A stretch of DNA of 64,000 nucleotides from Bacillus suaedaesalsae (GTDB taxonomy: Bacteria > Bacillota > Bacilli > Bacillales > SA4): positions 186,001-250,000 of the forward strand of contig NZ_JAFELM010000031.1 of the NCBI RefSeq assembly GCF_016890225.1, given 5' to 3'. The position numbers were made by a program, and so were the translations under genes. Each line of letters opens with the position of its first letter. The first letter of the stretch is position 1. The notes beneath the pieces are model-generated. The model saw only the letters and a program-made list of their open reading frames with translations, ran no database searches and was not told where the DNA came from. Of this stretch, positions 19,932-34,284 are shown piece by piece.

Positions 19932-20072
19932 TTAATTTGTAATATTTGCTATGAACTCACCAATCCCGACTCCTAAATGATAGGATCCAAACCAAATAAA
20001 AATTGTTAAAGCTACAGAAATTAAAACTGGATGCTTTTCCATAAGTTTATCAATCTCTTTTATTAAATCCAT
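19932..20072 (-). CDS. 46-residue single-span membrane peptide
   Basis: A short open frame from ATG at 20072 to TAA at 19932, preceded by a GGGGGGG run four bases before the start. The peptide starts MDLIKEIDKLMEKHP, spans the membrane (VLISVALTIFIWFGSY) and ends GVGIGEFIANITN. The first half is amphipathic and charged. The strong ribosome binding site and tight spacing to the next gene support reality. No family recognised. Confidence 0.6.
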   Translation of the reverse strand: MDLIKEIDKLMEKHPVLISVALTIFIWFGSYHLGVGIGEFIANITN

Positions 20073-20099
20073 GTAACCCCCCCACCTTCACCAAAATGA

Positions 20100-20537
20100 T
20101 TATTGCTCTAATGTTTTTGCAAATCCTATACTTTTTTCAATAAATCCCATTTTTCGATAAAAAGAGTGGGCTTCCTTTCTTTCAGGGGGATTGCCACTAT
20201 TTAGGCCGATGCCAGAAGAACCTATACTGATTGCCCACTTCTCCGCTGCACGCAATAATTCTTTCCCAATTCCATTACTTCTATAATCTGTGTCCACTAC
20301 AAATGCAACTACTCGAACATAGCTACCGTTCATTTCGTAATAGTAACTCGAAACAAGCCCTATCATTCCAACAACTTTTCCATCTATTATTGCAACTAAT
20401 GTATTGGAATTTCCTCTTAATTGTACTTCCATTTCCTCATTCGTAGTTGGATAACCGAGTTGTCCCATCAGTAACGCTAACTCGGCAACATCGTCTTTAG
20501 TTGAATTTCTAATTTCCATCTCTTCGTTTATATGCAA
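20100..20537 (-). CDS. GNAT family N-acetyltransferase
   Basis: 145 residues. The GNAT core is clear: MEIRNSTKDDVAELALLM at the N-terminus, VVGMIGLVSSYYYEMNGSYVRVVAFVVD (strands 4-5; shown in two parts, VVGMIGLVSS then YVRVVAFVV), the acetyl-CoA loop DYRSNGIGKELL (~95) and FYRKMGFIEKS at the end. Substrate cannot be predicted. TTG at 20537 is favoured because AGAGGT lies nine bases upstream; ATG at 20519 is an alternative. It lies between the frameshifted zinc-ribbon gene and the 46-residue peptide gene. Confidence 0.85.
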   Translation of the reverse strand: MHINEEMEIRNSTKDDVAELALLMGQLGYPTTNEEMEVQLRGNSNTLVAIIDGKVVGMIGLVSSYYYEMNGSYVRVVAFVVDTDYRSNGIGKELLRAAEKWAISIGSSGIGLNSGNPPERKEAHSFYRKMGFIEKSIGFAKTLEQ

Positions 20538-20579
20538 CTTGTTTGTCACCTCTTAATACAATTATTAATTTTCATATGA

Positions 20580-20839
20580 CTATTTGCTGAAGAAAGGGAA
20601 AATACAATATGAAAATAAAATTATTAACATTTGTATGACCATTCGTAACATCAAGTTAATTGGGTAATAAAACAGAAATATAGCGTTTGTAATAAAAACT
20701 ATTATACCAATAATAAAAGCTTCTAACGTTTCGATGAGAACATTTGTTTATGCACTGTTCCACATTTGCTGCACTCTATTTTCCTATTCCAACATTGCCT
20801 ATAGGGAAATGGTGAATGACATTTTTCACACTTTTGCAT
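20580..20839 (-). pseudogene. Frameshifted zinc-ribbon membrane protein (CxxC-20-CxxC type)
   Basis: From ATG at 20839, with an excellent GGAGGGG seven bases upstream, the frame reads MQKCEKCHSPFPYRQCW... ECSKCGTVHKQMFSSKR and stops at TAG 20723-20725. It has two CxxC pairs, typical of small zinc-ribbon membrane proteins of the cxxc_20_cxxc kind. In another frame the sequence continues at once as a hydrophobic stretch (LEAFIIGIIVFITNAIFLF ... MLIILFSYCIFPFF) to a stop at 20580, which is the membrane half such proteins usually have. One added base near 20725 would join the two. So this is a frameshifted gene or a sequencing error; the 38-residue peptide might still be made. Confidence 0.6.
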
Positions 20840-20883
20840 TCTGTCCCCTCCATGTTGCATTTTACTTAATCTTACCATATATA

Positions 20884-20918
20884 GTAAAAAGAGTGGAATT
20901 AACTCCCACTCTTTTTAC
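20884..20918 (-). terminator. Terminator of the pyr operon
   Basis: GTAAAAAGAGTGG (20884-20896) pairs with CCACTCTTTTTAC (20906-20918), with a nine-base loop, immediately after the pyrE stop. Confidence 0.9.
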
Positions 20919-20926
20919 GTTTCATT

Positions 20927-21564
20927 CTATACTACCAACGATGTAATCCATGATTCATCAGCTGGATTTTGTCTCCACTGCTCAAGTCTACCTAAATCCT
21001 CTGTTGAGATGAAACCAGTATTCTTCGCAACTTGTGCAAGAGACGTGAACGTTGTTATTGAATGTGCTTCAATCCCTGCTTCTTCAAGTGATACTTGAGA
21101 TGCTGCTAATTCATACGTAAAAATAGCAGCAATTCCAAGGACTTCACAACCTGCTTCTCTTAGGGCTTTAACAGAGACTAACGAACTACCTCCTGTTGAA
21201 ATTAAATCCTCGATTACCACGACTTTTTGTCCAGGTTTAAAGGCACCTTCCACTTGTTTTCCTTTTCCATGTCCTTTTGCCTTTCCGCGAACATAACACA
21301 TTGGTAAATTCAATTTTTCACTTACCCATGCTGCTGGTGCAATTCCACCCGTCGCTGTTCCGGCAATAAGTTCAACGTCAGGAAAATGAGTTTCAATAAT
21401 ATCTTGAAGACCCTTTGCAATGTCTTGGCGAACGTGAGGGTATGACATTGTTAATCGATTATCACAGTATATAGGTGACTTAATACCAGATGACCAAGTG
21501 AATGGATCCTGTACTTGCAGTGCAACTGCCCCAATCTCTAATAAGTGCTTTGCAACGAGTTCTC

Positions 21565-21568
<4 letters not shown>
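20927..21568 (-). CDS. pyrE: Orotate phosphoribosyltransferase
   Basis: It converts orotate and PRPP to OMP, the fifth step of UMP synthesis. The protein starts [17 protein letters not shown]; orotate/PRPP contacts include [16 protein letters not shown] and the PRPP-binding [14 protein letters not shown] (~115-130). ATG at 21568 overlaps the pyrF stop as ATGA, with GGAGGG upstream, giving 213 residues. Last gene of the operon, followed by the terminator. Confidence 0.97.
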
Positions 21569-23970
<2,402 letters not shown>

Positions 23971-23974
<4 letters not shown>

Positions 23975-26900
23975 AAAACAGCCACCTCTTTAGCCTTCTG
24001 CACAGGCAACATGGATTCAGTATAGAACGTCATAGACTCGATTACTCGTAATATGGCATAGGCTGTATCCAATGAGGTAAGACAAGCGACACCATTTTCA
24101 ACTGATTCACGGCGAATTCTAAAGCCGTCTCTAGCTGGACGCTTTCCTTTTGTTAAAGTATTAATTACAAATTGTGCCTCTCCTTTTCGAATCACATCTA
24201 ATAAATTTGGTGTTTCTGATCCAATTTTATTTACTACCGTTACTGGAATGTTGTACTCACTAATAAATGCAGCTGTTCCTTCTGTCGCCATAATGTTATA
24301 GCCAATTTGATGAAATCTCTTTGCAATGATTAATGCTTCTTCCTTATCTTTATCAGCAACAGTTAATAAGACAGAACCATACATTGGGATTGAGATACCG
24401 GAAGCAACTAAACCTTTATACAATGCTTTTTCTAACGTTACATCTTTACCCATCACTTCCCCAGTTGACTTCATTTCTGGTCCCAACGTGATATCAACTC
24501 TTCTTAATTTTGCGAATGAGAAGACTGGAACCTTTACGTATACACCTTCACTTTCAGGGTGATATCCTGTTTCGTACCCAAGTTGCTTAAGAGATGTGCC
24601 TAAAATAGATTTTGTTGCCAAGTTCGCCATTGGTACTCCCGTAATCTTACTTAAAAAAGGTACAGTACGACTGGATCTTGGGTTAACTTCCAGTACAAAC
24701 ACTTCATTATTGGAAATAACAAACTGAATGTTTAATAGTCCAATAATATTTAATCCTCTAGCTAGTGAGATTGTATAGTCTATAATTTGTTGCTTTAAAT
24801 TCTCAGCTAAACTTTGAGGAGGATATACAGCAATGGAATCTCCAGAGTGCACACCTGCTCTTTCGATATGCTCCATAATGCCTGGAATATAAACTGTTTC
24901 TCCGTCTGAAATAGCATCTACTTCAATTTCTTTACCTGTTAAGTAACGGTCTATTAACACTGGATGCTCTGGATTAATTCTCACAGCATTTTCCATGTAG
25001 TGAAGTAACTCTTCTTCGTGATAAACGATTTCCATCGCTCTTCCACCTAATACATATGATGGACGAACGAGAACTGGATAACCAATTCTATCTGCTACTT
25101 TTACTGCCTCATCAACTGATGTTGCCGTTTTTCCTTCAGGTTGTGGAATTCCTAACATTGTTAAGGTGTTTTCAAACTTATCACGATTTTCTGCACGATC
25201 TAAATCTTCAAGTGAAGTTCCAAGAATTTTTACACCTTTTTCAGCTAATCCCGCTGCTAAGTTAATCGCTGTTTGTCCACCGAATTGAACAATGACACCT
25301 ATTGGATTTTCACGTTCCACTACGTGCATTACATCTTCAACTGTTAGCGGTTCAAAATACAACTTATCAGACGTACTAAAATCTGTTGATACTGTTTCTG
25401 GGTTATTGTTAATAATAATTGCTTCATAACCCGCTTCTTTTATCGCCCATACAGAGTGCACGGTTGCATAGTCGAACTCGATTCCTTGACCAATTCTTAT
25501 AGGTCCAGAACCTAGAACTAGTACACTTGGCTTTTCTGTTAAAAGTGATTCATTTTCGTCCTCATAAGTACCGTAATAGTATGGAGTAGAGGATTCGAAT
25601 TCAGCTGCACACGTGTCTACCATTTTATACACAGGCATAAGTCCATTCTGTTTACGAAGCTCGTATACTTCTGTTTCCTTCATATCCCACAGTTTGGCAA
25701 TCGTACTATCTGCAAAACCTTTTTTCTTTGCTTTCTTTAAGACATCTAGATTCAATTTATTTTCTTTTAGTTCATCTTCTAATAAGATAATGTTCCAAAA
25801 CTTTTGCAGGAAAAAGACATCAATCTTACTCCATTCAAAAATTTGCTCAATTGTAACTCCTCTTCTTAATGCTTCTGCGATCACAAACAATCGTTCATCA
25901 TCAGCTTTTGTAATTCGTCTTTGCAAATCTTCATCAGTTAAGCTTTTCATGTATTCTTGTTCGATATGATATACACCAGCTTCTAGTGAGCGAACAGCTT
26001 TTAACAAGGACTCCTCAAGCGTTCTACCTATTGCCATTACTTCTCCTGTTGCTTTCATTTGAGTACCTAGTTTGCGATTTGCAGACTCAAATTTATCAAA
26101 TGGCCATCTTGGAATTTTTGAAACAACATAGTCTAGTGCAGGTTCAAAGCACGCATATGTTTTACCAGTCACTGGGTTAATCATTTCATCTAGTGTAAGA
26201 CCAACCGCTATCTTTGCCGCCAGCTTCGCGATTGGATATCCAGTAGCTTTGGAAGCAAGTGCAGATGAGCGACTTACCCTTGGGTTTACTTCAATTACAT
26301 AATATTGAAAGCTATCAGGATCTAAGGCTAGTTGTACATTACAGCCACCTTCAATTTTAAGCGCACGAATAATTTTAAGAGATGCATTACGAAGCAGCTG
26401 GTATTCTCTGTCACTTAATGTTTGGCTAGGTGCTACAACAATAGAATCTCCTGTATGTATTCCAACAGGATCAATGTTCTCCATGTTACAAACGACAATG
26501 GCATGATCCGAACTATCACGCATTACTTCATATTCAATTTCCTTGAAACCTGCGATACTTTTCTCTAGTAAACATTGATTTACTGGACTGCTCTTTAATC
26601 CACCCACAACTATTTCCTGTAATTCTTCTTCATTTTCACAAATTCCTCCACCAGTTCCCCCTAAGGTATATGCAGGGCGAACAATAACTGGATATCCTAC
26701 TGTTTTTACAAATTCATAGGCTTCCTCTAATGAATGTATAATCTCACTTTCTGGAACTGGTTGGTTTAACTCGTTCATGAGCTGTCTAAACAAATCACGA
26801 TCTTCTGCTTGTTTAATAGCGGAAAGCTTTGTTCCTAATATTTCTACTCCACATTCATCTAGTACTCCAGATTCCGATAGTTCAACCGCAAGATTTAAAC

Positions 26901-27183
26901 CAGTTTGCCCACCTAACGTAGGTAAGAGCGCATCAGGACGTTCTTTACGAATAATTCTACTTACAAATTCTACCGTTAATGGTTCAATGTATACTTTATC
27001 TGCCATTTCTGTATCTGTCATGATCGTTGCGGGGTTAGAGTTTACAAGAATAACATCATATCCTTCTTCTTTTAATGCTTGGCAAGCTTGTGTTCCAGCA
27101 TAATCAAACTCTGCTGCCTGACCAATAATAATAGGACCTGAGCCAATTACTAGTATCGTTTTTATATCTTGTCGTTTAGGCAT
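23971..27183 (-). CDS. pyrAB: Carbamoyl-phosphate synthase, large subunit (pyrimidine-specific)
   Basis: This subunit makes carbamoyl phosphate from bicarbonate, ammonia (channelled from PyrAA) and two ATP. Two homologous ATP-grasp halves are visible, each opening with a matching motif: [21 protein letters not shown] (~11; shortened here as [16 protein letters not shown]) and [17 protein letters not shown] (~555). An oligomerisation domain lies between and a C-terminal MGS-like allosteric domain from ~930, where UMP/PRPP control is expected. 1070 residues is normal. The start overlaps pyrAA by eight bases. Confidence 0.98.
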
Positions 27184-28270
27184 TTGTTAAAACCCCTTCC
27201 TTTTTGCTTTTTTCAATCATGTCCAAGAATTCATCAAATAGCTCACCTGCATCCTCTGGACCAGGTGATGCCTCAGGATGGTACTGGACTGTAAATGCTG
27301 GATAATCAAGATGGCGTAAGCCTTCAATTGTTCCATCATTCAATGCTGTATGAGTAACCTCTAGTCTCGTTCCTTCAAGAGATGTATCCTCAACTGTGTA
27401 TCCATGATTTTGTGAGGTAATCGCAACTTTACCAGTTCTAAGGTGTTTTACAGGGTGATTGGATCCGCGGTGTCCGAATTTCATTTTTTCAGTGTTTGCT
27501 CCACAAGCTAAAGCAAATAATTGGTGACCTAAACAAATTCCGAAAACAGGAACCTTCCCTAACACATCCGAAATCATTTCAATTGCTTCTGGGACATCTT
27601 TTGGATCTCCTGGACCGTTGGAAAGCATGATTCCATCTGGATTTAGCTGAAGGATTTCTTTTGAAGTCGCATTATAAGGTACAACAATCACATCACAATC
27701 TCGATTATTTAACTCTCTCAAGATTCCATGTTTCATTCCAAAATCGACAAGAACAACACGATTACCTCTACCTGGACTTGGGTATGGATCCTTCGTTGAT
27801 ACTTGACTAACTTGATTGATTGGTAAGCTTGTAGCCTTTAATTGATCAATCACTTCCTCTGGTTTCATGTCGATACTACAAATTGCCCCTTTTAACGTGC
27901 CGTGCCTACGAATAATTCTTGTTAATTTTCTTGTATCAATACCCGCTAAGCCTGGGATATCTTTTTCTTTAAAATACTCATCAAGTGTGAACTGACTTCT
28001 CCAGTTAGATGGAATTTCACATACTTCTTTCACAATAAACCCAGAGATTGCTGGTCGTATTGACTCAAAATCATCACGGTTAATTCCGTAATTACCAATA
28101 AGAGGATATGTTAATGTTACGATTTGCCCACAATAAGATGGATCAGATAAAATCTCTTGATAGCCAGTCATTCCTGTATTAAATACAACCTCACCTATTG
28201 AATCTGTTAAACTACCAAAGCCCTCTCCTATAAAAACAGTACCATCCTCTAAAATGAGTTGTCTTTTCAT
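27176..28270 (-). CDS. pyrAA: Carbamoyl-phosphate synthase, small (glutaminase) subunit
   Basis: It hydrolyses glutamine to feed ammonia to PyrAB. The N-terminal swivelling domain starts [19 protein letters not shown]. The class I amidotransferase domain contains [12 protein letters not shown] with the nucleophilic Cys (~residue 240) and [11 protein letters not shown] with the His-Glu pair. ATG at 28270 overlaps the pyrC stop and has AGGAGAG upstream, giving 364 residues, matching B. subtilis; an upstream in-frame start would lie inside pyrC. Confidence 0.97.
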   Translation of the reverse strand: MKRQLILEDGTVFIGEGFGSLTDSIGEVVFNTGMTGYQEILSDPSYCGQIVTLTYPLIGNYGINRDDFESIRPAISGFIVKEVCEIPSNWRSQFTLDEYFKEKDIPGLAGIDTRKLTRIIRRHGTLKGAICSIDMKPEEVIDQLKATSLPINQVSQVSTKDPYPSPGRGNRVVLVDFGMKHGILRELNNRDCDVIVVPYNATSKEILQLNPDGIMLSNGPGDPKDVPEAIEMISDVLGKVPVFGICLGHQLFALACGANTEKMKFGHRGSNHPVKHLRTGKVAITSQNHGYTVEDTSLEGTRLEVTHTALNDGTIEGLRHLDYPAFTVQYHPEASPGPEDAGELFDEFLDMIEKSKKEGVLTNA

Positions 28271-29558
28271 ACTGTAGCACTCTCCTTTTCCCATACAACT
28301 TTTCCTGAAACGATTGTCATTACAGGCCAACCCTTACAATTTAGTCCTGTAAATGGTGTGTTTTTTCCTTTAGATACAAAATTAATAGGGTCTATTCTGT
28401 TTTCTGCATCTAAATCAATGACTGTCAAATCTGCCTCAAAGCCAATTTCAAGTCTTCCAAATGGTAATTGAAAAGCTTCTGCTGGTTTTATTGTCAAATA
28501 TTCAATTAGTTGTTTTAATGTTGATTTCTTTTTCTGTACAAAGTATGTGTATAGAAGTGGAAAAGCTGTTTCGAGTCCTACAATTCCAAATGGCGCGAGC
28601 TGCATTCCTTCCGCTTTTTCTTCTTTTGTATGAGGTGCATGATCAGTTGCAATAAAATCGATCGTTCCATCTAGTAAACCGTCAATTAATGCTTGCTGAT
28701 CTTCTTTAGAACGTAATGGTGGATTCATTTTGAAGTTTGGGTCTAATCCAGGGATATCTTCTTCACATAGCAATAGATGGTGAGGTGTTACTTCTGCTGT
28801 GACCTTGATTCCAGCTTTTTTTGCATCTCTAATAACACGAACCGATTCCTTTGTGCTTACATGGCATACATGGTAGTGTACACCTGCTGCTTCAGCTAAT
28901 AGGACGTCCCTGGCAATTTGGACGCTTTCACAGATTGAAGGAATACCATTCATGTTGTGTTTACGTGAGAATTCACCTTCATGCACAGAGCCCTTGTTAA
29001 TCAGTGTATTGTCTTCACAATGTGCGACAATTGTCATATCAAGTTCTGCTGCTTTTTTCATTGCTTCATACATAACTAAAGCTGATTGCACACCTACTCC
29101 GTCATCTGTAAAAGCAAAGGCTCCTGCTGTTTTCAGTCCATCAAGGTCAGTAATGGTTTCTCCTAACTGGCGGATTGTAATTGACCCATACGGAAGGACA
29201 CGTACATGTGCTGTTTCTTTTATACGTGTTTGTAACCATTCCATTTGTTCCTTTGTATCTGGAACTGGCCTAGTATTCGGCATTGCTGCAATCGTTGTAA
29301 ATCCACCTTTTGCTGCTGCTAACGTACCTGTTTCAATCGTTTCCTTGTGTTCCCCACCCGGCTCACGTAAGTGAACATGTAAATCTACTAAACCAGGGAT
29401 TAAAAGATTGTTTTCTAAGTCTATGATGTCTTCTATACCTGTTGGTTGAATGTTGTTACTAATCTCTGAAATGATTCCATCCTTGATCTTTACTTCAATT
29501 GCTTCCATTTCTCCATGTTCGTTAACCATCAAACCATTTTTTAGTATTGTCTCCATCA

Positions 29559-29559
<1 letters not shown>
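28267..29559 (-). CDS. pyrC: Dihydroorotase
   Basis: A zinc amidohydrolase that cyclises carbamoyl-aspartate to dihydroorotate. [11 protein letters not shown] (~residue 58) gives the metal-binding HxH and substrate Arg; [10 protein letters not shown] and ATDHAPHT supply further metal and catalytic residues. 430 residues, class I type as in B. subtilis. The start ATG at 29559 shares one base with the pyrB stop and is immediately followed by a second ATG; GGGGAG is better spaced for the second. Confidence 0.97.
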
Positions 29560-30527
<968 letters not shown>

Positions 30528-30538
30528 TTATAAAAAAT

Positions 30539-30640
30539 ACACCCTTTCAGTATATAGAAAGGGTGTGATTGTAGGGCGAAGACTAGAAATGAATAGTCTT
30601 CTCCCATTAACACCCTTTTAAGCCTCTCTGGACCTGTTTA
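30539..30640 (-). promoter_or_regulatory. PyrR-dependent attenuator upstream of pyrB
   Basis: On the minus strand the leader carries the PyrR-binding loop AGGTCCAGAGAGGCT (complement of 30621-30635), then a terminator ACACCCTTTC/GAAAGGGTGT (30539-30548 with 30557-30566) followed by T6. UMP- or UTP-bound PyrR should stabilise the anti-antiterminator and favour termination before pyrB. Confidence 0.93.
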
Positions 30641-30653
30641 AAAGGTGAATCTT

Positions 30654-31961
30654 TTATGCAGATTTTTTTCCAATGTTGTACATATCGCCTGCTACTTCTT
30701 CTCTACCAGGTAAAATTACATTTAAGATAATTCCTAGAATTGCGGCAAGTGCCATACCGTGTAGTTCAAAGCTATTAGAGAATTTAAGCATTGCTCCTCC
30801 GATTCCAATTACAAGGATCACTGATGATACGATTAGATTACGGTTGATTGCTAAGTTCACTTTAGAATCAATCATCATTCGTAGTCCAGATGATGCGATA
30901 ATACCGAACAGTAGAATCGATACCCCTCCCATTACTGGTGTAGGAATTGAACTAATTAGTGCACTAATTTTACCGATAAATCCGAATGCAATTGCGAATA
31001 TAGCAGCTCCTGCTATTACAAACACACTGTACACTTTTGTAATTGCTAGTACACCAATATTTTCACCATACGTTGTATTTGGTGGTCCACCGATAAGTGA
31101 TGCAATAATTGTCGCTACTCCATCCCCCATTATAGAACGATGTAGACCTGGCTTTTGAATTAAATCACGTTCTACAACTTTACTTAATACCATCTGGTGT
31201 CCGATATGTTCTGATAAAGTAACGATCGCAACAGGAACCATTAAGGCAACAATCGTCCATGAAAAATCAACTCCAGTATAAAACGTTACGAATTCTGGAA
31301 TTTGAAACCATTTTGCATCTAATACTAGATTAAAATTAACAAGTCCTACAAATATTGAGTAAATGTATCCACCAACGATCCCTAATAGTACAGGAATTAA
31401 GCTTAGGAAACCTTTCTTCAAGAAAACTGAGAAACCAATTACCAGCAAAAGTGTTACAAGAGCTGCAGAGAAATGTAATAGGCTGTACGTAGTTGAATCA
31501 CCTGGGTTTTCTAACATAGCCATATTAACTGCTGTACCTGCGAGACCTAATCCGATTACAATAATGATGGGGCCAACAACGACTGGTGGTAATAAGCGCA
31601 TTAACCATTTGTGTCCTACGCCTTTAATTATAAGAGCAACGATCGCATATACGATACCTGACAAGAAGCTTCCTAACATTGCTGCTTCTGGTCCACCTAA
31701 CGCTTGCGCCGAGATTATAGGTGCGATAAAGGCGAAGGATGATCCTAAATAGGCTGGTACTTGACCTCTTGTTATTAGCAAGAACGCTAGTGTTCCAAGT
31801 CCACTTGAGATTAATGCAACTGCTGGACTTAATCCTGTTAAAAACGGTACTAATACTGTTGCTCCGAACATCGCGAATAAGTGCTGAAAGCTTAATGAAA
31901 ACCAATTTATTGCTGAAGGCTTTTCGTGAATGTCTAATACAATATCTTTTCTTGATTTCAT
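30654..31961 (-). CDS. pyrP: Uracil permease (NCS2 family)
   Basis: A membrane uracil:proton symporter with about 14 helices. The protein begins with a cytoplasmic stretch, then INWFSLSFQHLFAMFGATVL typical of uracil transporters. GGPPNTTYGENIGVLA (~residue 290) carries the NCS2 signature and the substrate Glu, with SEHIGHQ earlier for the conserved Glu-His. 435 residues. GGGGG precedes the ATG at 31961. It lies between two PyrR attenuators, as in B. subtilis. Confidence 0.97.
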   Translation of the reverse strand: MKSRKDIVLDIHEKPSAINWFSLSFQHLFAMFGATVLVPFLTGLSPAVALISSGLGTLAFLLITRGQVPAYLGSSFAFIAPIISAQALGGPEAAMLGSFLSGIVYAIVALIIKGVGHKWLMRLLPPVVVGPIIIVIGLGLAGTAVNMAMLENPGDSTTYSLLHFSAALVTLLLVIGFSVFLKKGFLSLIPVLLGIVGGYIYSIFVGLVNFNLVLDAKWFQIPEFVTFYTGVDFSWTIVALMVPVAIVTLSEHIGHQMVLSKVVERDLIQKPGLHRSIMGDGVATIIASLIGGPPNTTYGENIGVLAITKVYSVFVIAGAAIFAIAFGFIGKISALISSIPTPVMGGVSILLFGIIASSGLRMMIDSKVNLAINRNLIVSSVILVIGIGGAMLKFSNSFELHGMALAAILGIILNVILPGREEVAGDMYNIGKKSA

Positions 31962-32014
31962 ATGTGTAACCCCCTAAATTATGAATCTACCTTACTTGCT
32001 TTTACAAAAATAAA

Positions 32015-32105
32015 ACCTCTTTGCTTGTACGCAAAGAGGTAGAGTACACTTCCTATACTAGAAGTGAGTTTTCTACCCTTTGCTAGCCTCACGGGACTAC
32101 CTTAA
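32015..32105 (-). promoter_or_regulatory. PyrR-dependent attenuator upstream of pyrP
   Basis: The minus strand shows the PyrR loop AGTCCCGTGAGGCT (complement of 32085-32098) and a terminator hairpin ACCTCTTTGC/GCAAAGAGGT (32015-32024 with 32031-32040) followed by TTTTATTTTT. Confidence 0.93.
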
Positions 32106-32110
32106 AAGGG

Positions 32111-32659
<549 letters not shown>

Positions 32660-32689
32660 TCACCTCTCTTCTTAACCCTGAAGGGACAA

Positions 32690-32795
32690 AAAACCCTCTC
32701 ACCGAAAGTGAGAGGGTTTTAGGGCAAACAAAAGGCTAGAGTAATCCTCCTGCTTGTCTAATCCGTTTCCTTCTCAGCCTCACGGGACTGTGTTA
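32690..32795 (-). promoter_or_regulatory. PyrR-dependent attenuator upstream of pyrR (5' leader)
   Basis: PyrR loop AGTCCCGTGAGGCT (complement of 32776-32789) and terminator AAAACCCTCTCAC/GTGAGAGGGTTTT (32690-32702 with 32708-32720), with T-rich tail on the minus strand. The loop sequence is identical to that before pyrP. Confidence 0.93.
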
Positions 32796-32817
32796 AAGGG
32801 TCTATGCTATTGAAGTT

Positions 32818-32846
32818 ATTATCTCAGTGAACGCGAAGTTTGTCAA
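32818..32846 (-). promoter_or_regulatory. SigmaA promoter of the pyr operon
   Basis: On the minus strand TTGACA (32841-32846), 17 bases, then GATAAT (32818-32823): a near-consensus vegetative promoter. The -35 hexamer contains the TGA stop codon of rluD. Transcription would begin just before the first PyrR leader. Confidence 0.85.
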
Positions 32847-33757
32847 CTTCTTTTTCGTAACCAATCTAATACGTCTTCAAATTCTTGTGGAAGTGGTGCT
32901 TCAAATTGTAAATATTCCTTAGTTCTCGGATGCTCGAAACCAAGAATACCAGCGTGAAGTGCTTGACCGTCTAGTTCTATTGTTTTCCTCGGTCCATACT
33001 TTGGATCACCCGCTAATGGATAACCAATATATTTCATATGAACACGAATTTGATGTGTTCTTCCAGTCTCCAATTGACATTCTACAAATGTAAAGTCTTT
33101 AAAGCGTTCAAGAACTTGGAAATGGGTTACGGCTTCCTTACTGTTCTTTTCCGTTACAGTCATACTTTGACGATCTTTTTCATCTCTACCAATTGGAGCA
33201 TCTATCGTTCCTTTATCGTGTGGAATTACACCATGAACAATTGCTTTATATCTTCTTGTTACTGTTTTTTTCACAAGCTGATTAACTAGCGATTCATGTG
33301 CCATGTCATTTTTGGCAACCATTAGTAAACCTGAAGTATCTTTATCAATACGATGCACAATACCTGGTCTCATTACACCATTAATACCAGATAAATCTTT
33401 GCAGTGAGCCATTAATCCGTTTACAAGTGTACCGGTAGTATGACCTGGAGCTGGATGTACGACCATACCGCGCGGTTTATTCACAACGAGAACATCTTCA
33501 TCTTCATAATAGTACTGTAGGTCCATTTCTTCAGGTAAAACGTCAAGCGGCTCTGGGTCTGGAATGTTTATAACGATTTCATCGCCAGTTTTCCCTTTAT
33601 AATTTCCTTTAATCGGTTGTCCATTCACACTTACTTGATTATCTTTAATCCATTGCTGAACTTGTGAACGTGACCAACTTTCATTTAAAGTAGAAAGAAC
33701 TTTATCAATTCTTTCTAAATGCTGTTCTTCATTAATTGTGTATGTCACCTGTTCCAT
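32843..33757 (-). CDS. rluD: RluD-like 23S rRNA pseudouridine synthase
   Basis: It forms pseudouridines in 23S rRNA helix 69 if it follows E. coli RluD; the B. subtilis gene here is ylyB. The N-terminal S4 domain ([20 protein letters not shown]) precedes the catalytic core with [15 protein letters not shown], whose Asp is catalytic (~residue 140), and [14 protein letters not shown] at 33757 has AGGAG eight bases upstream, giving 304 residues; its start overlaps the 3' end of lspA by 26 bases. Confidence 0.95.
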   Translation of the reverse strand: MEQVTYTINEEQHLERIDKVLSTLNESWSRSQVQQWIKDNQVSVNGQPIKGNYKGKTGDEIVINIPDPEPLDVLPEEMDLQYYYEDEDVLVVNKPRGMVVHPAPGHTTGTLVNGLMAHCKDLSGINGVMRPGIVHRIDKDTSGLLMVAKNDMAHESLVNQLVKKTVTRRYKAIVHGVIPHDKGTIDAPIGRDEKDRQSMTVTEKNSKEAVTHFQVLERFKDFTFVECQLETGRTHQIRVHMKYIGYPLAGDPKYGPRKTIELDGQALHAGILGFEHPRTKEYLQFEAPLPQEFEDVLDWLRKRS

Positions 33758-34220
33758 GTTGTTTCTCCTTTTCTTGCTTGCCTTCAAGGATTGTATGAAT
33801 AAAGAACAATCCTACACCAATTACTAATGCAGAGTCTGCGACGTTAAAGATCGGAAAGTCATATGAAAAAATGTATGTATTTATAAAATCTACGACTTCC
33901 TTACGAAATAAACGGTCTATAAAATTTCCAATTGCTCCGCCTAGCATTAATCCAAGAGACCAGCCCATTAATTTCTCATCATGCTTTAAACGTTTAATAA
34001 AAACAATGATTCCTGCAACAACAATAATTGTTACTACATAAAAGAACCACATTTGTCCTTGTAGAATCCCCCATGCAGCTCCTCTGTTACGGTGAGAAGT
34101 TAAGTATAAGAAGTTCTCTATTAATGTAATATTTTCTCCATATTCCATATATTTAACAACAAGCCATTTTGTAAATTGATCAATGATGATTACAATTAGC
34201 GCAATTAAATAATATACCAA
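33732..34220 (-). CDS. lspA: Lipoprotein signal peptidase (SPase II)
   Basis: An aspartic membrane protease that cleaves lipoprotein signal peptides after lipidation. Four hydrophobic helices are present. The catalytic Asp pair lies in [12 protein letters not shown] and FNVADSALV, and the conserved DQFTKW and NRGAAWGIL motifs are near the N-terminus. TTG at 34220 follows GGGGGAG by six bases and yields [15 protein letters not shown], aligning with the B. subtilis start and giving 162 residues. A longer in-frame extension to 34325 lacks a ribosome binding site and looks non-coding. Confidence 0.95.
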   Translation of the reverse strand: MVYYLIALIVIIIDQFTKWLVVKYMEYGENITLIENFLYLTSHRNRGAAWGILQGQMWFFYVVTIIVVAGIIVFIKRLKHDEKLMGWSLGLMLGGAIGNFIDRLFRKEVVDFINTYIFSYDFPIFNVADSALVIGVGLFFIHTILEGKQEKEKQHGTGDIHN

Positions 34221-34254
34221 CACATGCTCCCCCGATTCTATAAGATACGTTCTG

Positions 34255-34284
34255 ATTTTAACATACAAAACAAGGTACATACAA
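34255..34284 (-). promoter_or_regulatory. Candidate extended -10 promoter of lspA-rluD
   Basis: Minus strand TTGTAT (34279-34284), 18 bases, then TAAAAT (34255-34260) preceded by TG; about 35 bases before the lspA start. The 360-base gap between ylyA and lspA otherwise holds the ylyA terminator and a short-motif repeat cluster. Confidence 0.5.

Noticed and set aside
30673-31158. 161-codon plus-strand frame opposite pyrP
   Set aside because: Shadow of a strongly conserved permease gene; Pro/Ile-rich antisense composition and no ribosome binding site.
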